Below, in pieces: positions 60,155-64,000 of a stretch of 64,000 nucleotides of DNA (the first letter of the stretch is position 1; every line of letters starts with the position of its first letter). The notes under the pieces were generated by a model. It was not told the origin of the DNA. It saw only the letters and a program-made list of their open reading frames with translations, and did not search any database. A program made the translations under genes and the position numbers. Source of the DNA: Gemmatimonadota bacterium (GTDB taxonomy: Bacteria > Gemmatimonadota > Gemmatimonadetes > Gemmatimonadales > GWC2-71-9); the NCBI GenBank assembly GCA_016720805.1, contig JADKJZ010000001.1, forward strand, positions 601,132 to 665,131. The letters run 5' to 3'.

Positions 60155-62220
60155 ACAGACCGCGGTCGAGCAGTTCCTCGACGCAGCGCGCCGACGGGCC
60201 GATCAGGGGATGGCTATCACCGGGGCTGCCATCGGGCTGGCTGTCGCTGCGCTGCTCACGATGGTCGGTTGGCCCATCCGTGACGGACTCCGTCCACTGT
60301 TGCTCCTCGGGGTGATGGCCGGCGTCGGCGGCGGGTTGCGGTGGGCACTGCTCCGACGTTCAAGCCGACGCGCCGTGGCCATGCGCATCGAATCGCGCGC
60401 CCCGGAGTGTCGCAACCTGCTCGTCACGGCGAGTGAGTTGCTCGCAGGGGCCCGCGTCAATCCGTATGTCGGAGCGCTGGTGTACCAACAGGCCGCGACG
60501 CTCACGGGTTCACTGGCGCTTCCCGCCGTGCTCCCACATCGCGGAGCGATGCAACGCCTGCTGCTGGCGGCGGTGGTGTGGGGGGGCGCAGTCGCCTGGC
60601 GTGCGACGACTTCCGAGCAGGCCGACGTGATCGCTTCGCAGAGCGGTCCGCCCGCCATCACCGATGTATCCGTCGTCGTCACACCACCGTCGTACCTCGG
60701 CCTCGCGCCACGAACTGTCCGCAACCCGGCTCGGATCGACGTCATTGCCGGGAGTCGCCTCGAGATCACGGCGACCGCCCGCGCCGCGGCTGTACACTGG
60801 GAAACTCTGGCAGGGCGTGCTTCGATGGTCCGTAATGGCGATGCCTTCGGTGGCAATGTGACTGCGACCGCAGATGGGTTCATGGTACTCCAACCGGCCG
60901 ATGGCCACGGCCAACTGGGGGACCGGCGGCTGATTGGCCTCACGGTGCTCGCGGACCTCCCCCCGACGGTGGTTGTCCGCACTCCCGGGCGCGACCTCCA
61001 CTTCCCGGACGGCGCCCGCACGGTGTCGATCGCGATTGATGCGAACGATGACCATGGGCTGGCCTCGTTGACGCTCCGGGCCACCACCGTCTCCGGGTCA
61101 GGCGAGCGCTTTTCCTTCGCCGAGCGCGACGTGCCGATCACCATCACTCGGCAGGGTGCTGGCCGCTGGACCGCCTCGACCTCGTGGCGGCTGGCGGCGC
61201 TCGGCCTCGAGCCTGGCGACATGGTGGTGTACCGTGCCGTGGCGACCGACCATCGGCCCGGCGCCACGCCGGTGGAGTCCGACGCATGGATCGTCGAGAT
61301 CACGGCGCCGGGGAGCCTCGCGGCGAGCGGCTTCGCCATCGACCCGGAGCAGAACCGCTACGCCCTCTCGCAGCAGATGGTGATTCTCAAGACCGAACGG
61401 CTGCTGGCCGGGAAGGCCCGTCTCACGCCGGAGGCGTTCGCCGATTCGGCGGCGCAGATCGGGATGGAGCAGCGCCGCGTACGGGCCGAGTTCGTCTTCA
61501 TGATGGGCGGCGAAGTCGACGACGGTCATGGCCATGGCGAGGGAGATCAGCCAGACCGAACTCAACGAAGTGGCCGAAGCAGAGGGCGAGGATGAGCTCG
61601 CCGCTGGGCGCCTCCTGAATGCCGGCCGTCTGGCGTTGATCCGTGGGATCCGCGATATGAGTCGCGCGGCCACTTTGCTCGGCACCAATGAGGTCCCGGG
61701 CGCGCTCATCGAAGAGCGGAAGGCATTGGCACAGATCGAGCAGGCCTTCTCGCACTCGCGAATCATCCTGCGAGCCTTGACGCAGCGCGAGTCCCTGGAC
61801 TTCTCCCGGCGGCTGAGTGGCGCGCTCGCCGACGCGTCCAGTTCGACCGAGGCTGCGGCACCACCGCCATCCGATGCCAAGCGCGCAGCCACCCAACGTG
61901 TGCTTGCAGCCCTGGTCGCACTTCCACCCATTCCCTCGCGGACGTCCGTCGGCACACTCGCCGAGGCGGCATTGCGGATCGATCCAGCAGATGGCGAGCT
62001 GCAGGCCATCGCGTCCGGACTCGCCAAGGCCGCGGAGGAGCTGGGCCGTGGCGGCACGGTGGCCGCCGCGCAGGGACTCGACCGCGTGGCGACGAGGCTG
62101 AGCACGTTGGTGGGCTCAGTTGCGCCGCGCGCTGCGACGGCACCCACCAGTGGCGAGTTGCGACGGCTGCGCGGACGCCTCGCCGATGGGCCGCCTGCGC
62201 CGACGTCGAGGTCGCCGTGA
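60141..62220 (+). CDS. Large membrane protein with periplasmic domain, frame broken near 61535
   Basis: Starts at TTG 60141, with GGAGG upstream and a 14-base overlap with the BatA-like gene. Two or three N-terminal membrane helices (about residues 25-70 and 135-150) precede a beta-rich domain (SVVVTPPSYLGLAPRTVRNP, later DANDDHGLASLTLRATT) and a helical region ending RVRAEFVFMMGGEVDD. That frame stops at 61593. The charged helical continuation REISQTELNEVAEAEGEDEL to the stop at 62220 is in the next frame from about 61528. One extra base explains this; two separate proteins (second ATG at 61528) are possible but less likely. The overall layout resembles DUF4175-type proteins of MoxR clusters. 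Confidence 0.7.
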
Positions 62221-63944
62221 CCCCCCGCCGCTGGCTCCGCACCTTCGCGCTGCTGATCGCGTCGCTCGGCGTACTGGACCCCTCGATGATGACGCAACGG
62301 TTTGCCCGGGCCGAGGTGCAGGTCGTGGCGACGAACCCTGATCGCGACGCTCCGCTCGTGGCGTCGGTGGTGCGTCGGTTGGGCGGAGCCTTCCGGGTCG
62401 TTGTCGGCGACGCGGGGTCGTCGGATGCCACCATCCTCGTGGGAGACAGGTTGCCGTCGATGGTCGAGTCCATCCGCGGACCGCTGGTTGTCGTGGTGCC
62501 ACCTCGCCCGTCACCGTGGTTGGTCGTCGAGCGTGTGGCGGCACCTTCGAGCGTCCTCCAGGACGAGCGCGTGGAGGTTACGGCGCAGTTGCGTGCCGTC
62601 GGGGCGAAGGGGAGGGTGATCACCGTCGCGTTGCATGACGGAGCGCGTGTTGTGGCCCGCAGTACAGTCATGCCGGCGGGCGCTGACGATCGCCTCGCGG
62701 TCGCCCTGCCGTACTTCGCCACGACCCTCGGCGCGTCGCGGCTCCGCGTCGTCGTGGAGGCCAGTGGCGCCCAGGCGACGGCGACAGATCTGCTCATTGA
62801 CGTGCGTGACCCCCGTCGCGATGTCCTCGCCTTCGATCTGCGGCCATCGTGGCAGGCCACCTTCGTGCGCCGGGCGCTCGAGGCCGACGCACGACTTGCG
62901 GTGACGAGCCGGGTAGTCGCCTCGTCGGGCATTACGAGGTCCCGCGGGGCCGCCCCGACCGCGTTGACCGATGCCGCGACACTCGCGCGCCACGACGTGC
63001 TGGTCATTGGGGCACCCGGACTGCTCGCGGAGCGGGATCTCTCGGCCATCGAGGGGTTCCTCCGCGAGCGCGGTGGGCGTGTCGTGCTCCTGCTGGACGC
63101 GCCACCGTCAGGGGAACTCCTTCGCATGGTGGGTGGCTCAGCGTGGCGACAGGATAGCAGCGGTCGGGTCGTTGACCTCGCGGCTGATTCCTCGCTCGGC
63201 CGCCTCCGCGGGGTGACCTTCGTTTATCCGGCGGGACTGCCGCGAGGCGCCGAGATCATCTCGTCGACGGGTGAGGGACGCGCCGTGATCTGGCGGCGGC
63301 CGGTCGGGGATGGCGAAGTCGTCGTCGTCGGGGCGCTCGACAGCTGGCAGCACCGGGCGCCGACCGAATCCGACTTCGCACGCTTCTGGCCGGCCCTGGT
63401 TTCGGGGCTTGCGGCTGCGGCGCCACCACCGATCGAGGTCGCCCTGCGTCAGAGCGTCCTCCGTCCCGGTGATTCCTCTCAGGTCACGATCACCCTTCGG
63501 GATGTCGCCGCCGGGCGCGGCTCGGAGGCGTCGGTGACTGCGCGCACGATCGCCGCCGACGGCAACCAGCGCTTGGTACGCCTCTGGCCTGGGCACACCA
63601 TGGGAACGCTGGAGGGGATGGTACATGCCTCCGCGAGCGGCCGCTGGCGGCTCGTGGTCCAGCGGGGGGCGGACAGCGCCTCGGTGCCGATGCTGGCGGA
63701 CTCGGCAGCTTGGACGGCCGCCCCCGACAATGCAGACCTGTTGACCCGCCTGACGGCAGGCGCGGGCGGGATACAGATGGCCGGTGACAACCTCGCGAGG
63801 CTCCCGGACGTAGTGCAGGAGTTGATCGGTGCCGACCCGACGCCAGAGCGATGGCACCCGATGCGCTCCCCGTGGTGGATTCTCCCGTTTGCCCTCCTGT
63901 TGGCCACCGAATGGTGGCTGCGCCGCCGTGCCGGAGACGCCTAG
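62217..63944 (+). CDS. Second BatA-cluster membrane protein with large periplasmic region
   Basis: A 575-residue protein starting at a GTGA overlap. An N-terminal signal-anchor (residues 5-22) is followed by an extracytoplasmic region with a Rossmann/flavodoxin-like part (TLARHDVLVIGAPGLLAERD, then GFLRERGGRVVLLLDAP), resembling the glutamine-amidotransferase-like fold of MoxR-cluster proteins, but the catalytic Cys is not evident. A beta-rich part follows, then a C-terminal helix WWILPFALLLATEWWLRRR. That last motif matches the end of the BatA-like protein two genes upstream. Confidence 0.75.
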   Translation: MTPRRWLRTFALLIASLGVLDPSMMTQRFARAEVQVVATNPDRDAPLVASVVRRLGGAFRVVVGDAGSSDATILVGDRLPSMVESIRGPLVVVVPPRPSPWLVVERVAAPSSVLQDERVEVTAQLRAVGAKGRVITVALHDGARVVARSTVMPAGADDRLAVALPYFATTLGASRLRVVVEASGAQATATDLLIDVRDPRRDVLAFDLRPSWQATFVRRALEADARLAVTSRVVASSGITRSRGAAPTALTDAATLARHDVLVIGAPGLLAERDLSAIEGFLRERGGRVVLLLDAPPSGELLRMVGGSAWRQDSSGRVVDLAADSSLGRLRGVTFVYPAGLPRGAEIISSTGEGRAVIWRRPVGDGEVVVVGALDSWQHRAPTESDFARFWPALVSGLAAAAPPPIEVALRQSVLRPGDSSQVTITLRDVAAGRGSEASVTARTIAADGNQRLVRLWPGHTMGTLEGMVHASASGRWRLVVQRGADSASVPMLADSAAWTAAPDNADLLTRLTAGAGGIQMAGDNLARLPDVVQELIGADPTPERWHPMRSPWWILPFALLLATEWWLRRRAGDA

Positions 63945-64000
63945 ATGACACATCCCCAGAAATTCGGTATGCTTGGCGACCGAGGCTCGTCGCTCCACTC
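63945..64000 (+). other. End of window: possible promoter of the next gene
   Basis: TATGCTTG at 63968-63975 matches five of six fixed positions of TAnnTTTG and is nearly identical to the trpD -10 element (TACGCTTG). An ATG at 63945 opens a short frame to the window edge, but the promoter-like element inside it makes that start doubtful. Confidence 0.3.

Noticed and set aside
63945..64000. A new gene starting at ATG 63945
   Set aside because: Only 18 codons are visible, no ribosome site is present and a promoter-like element lies inside the frame; kept only as a note on the window end.

Overview
The window is a dense, GC-rich bacterial chromosome segment (roughly two thirds G+C by eye). Genes run in long co-directional chains that mostly overlap by 1-17 bases (ATGA or GTGA junctions), and GTG or TTG starts are common. 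I infer a member of Gemmatimonadota. The grounds are overall gene content, the MoxR/DUF58/BatA-type cluster, the trp-fol-pan gene mixture, and promoter elements resembling the TAnnTTTG box of the related Bacteroidota. That placement is inference, because no rRNA gene is present. I see no insertion sequence, prophage, CRISPR array or rRNA operon, and one tRNA gene.

Layout. 1-8661 (minus): one overlapping nine-gene chain truA-htrA-purB-purC-psd-pssA-purS-purQ-purL, joining tRNA modification, envelope proteolysis, purine synthesis and phosphatidylethanolamine synthesis; purL runs off the left edge. 8723-10495: trpD and convergent lexA. 10497-20802 (plus): trpC-trpF-trpB, a HEAT-repeat protein and an HD-GYP protein that appear to share an N-terminal module, then trpA-folK-panB-panC-panD, a YqeK-like HD hydrolase, a LytR_C protein and a small unknown. 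20799-24140: divergent glycerate kinase and 2-hydroxyacid dehydrogenase, then a secreted hydrolase. 24124-25573 (minus): rlmN-crcB. 25667-32543 (plus): aspS-phoH-ybeY-corC-corC-mgtE.

32608-44089 (plus): a branched-chain acyl-CoA cluster. It holds a MeaB-type G-protein chaperone, a two-subunit B12 acyl-CoA mutase whose active-site residues match isobutyryl-CoA mutase rather than methylmalonyl-CoA mutase, an eRF1-like protein, an acyl-CoA carboxylase beta subunit, a subtilisin-like lipoprotein, a split AtuA, an enoyl-CoA hydratase and a small membrane protein. 44139-47363: recQ and a convergent Ig-like/zincin lipoprotein. 47507-50282: a roughly 400-base structured leader, a frameshifted RNase E/G gene, rplU, rpmA and a terminator. 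50222-52778: heptad and palindromic intergenic repeats, a phosphodiesterase, and an ECF sigma/anti-sigma/Spy-like trio. 52796-55893: nfeD-floA-unknown and convergent ppa. 55976-56108: tRNA-Leu(CAA) with a hairpin behind it. 56901-63944: MoxR, DUF58, BatA-like, a large periplasmic-domain protein and a second BatA-like membrane protein.

Three genes (RNase E/G, the BatA-like gene and the large membrane protein) each need one single-base correction, two of them clearly at a run of G, to read as full-length proteins. This pattern looks more like residual sequence error than gene decay. Recurrent intergenic elements close to TAnnTTTG, some ending only 3-5 bases before an ATG, suggest a characteristic housekeeping promoter and several leaderless transcripts.
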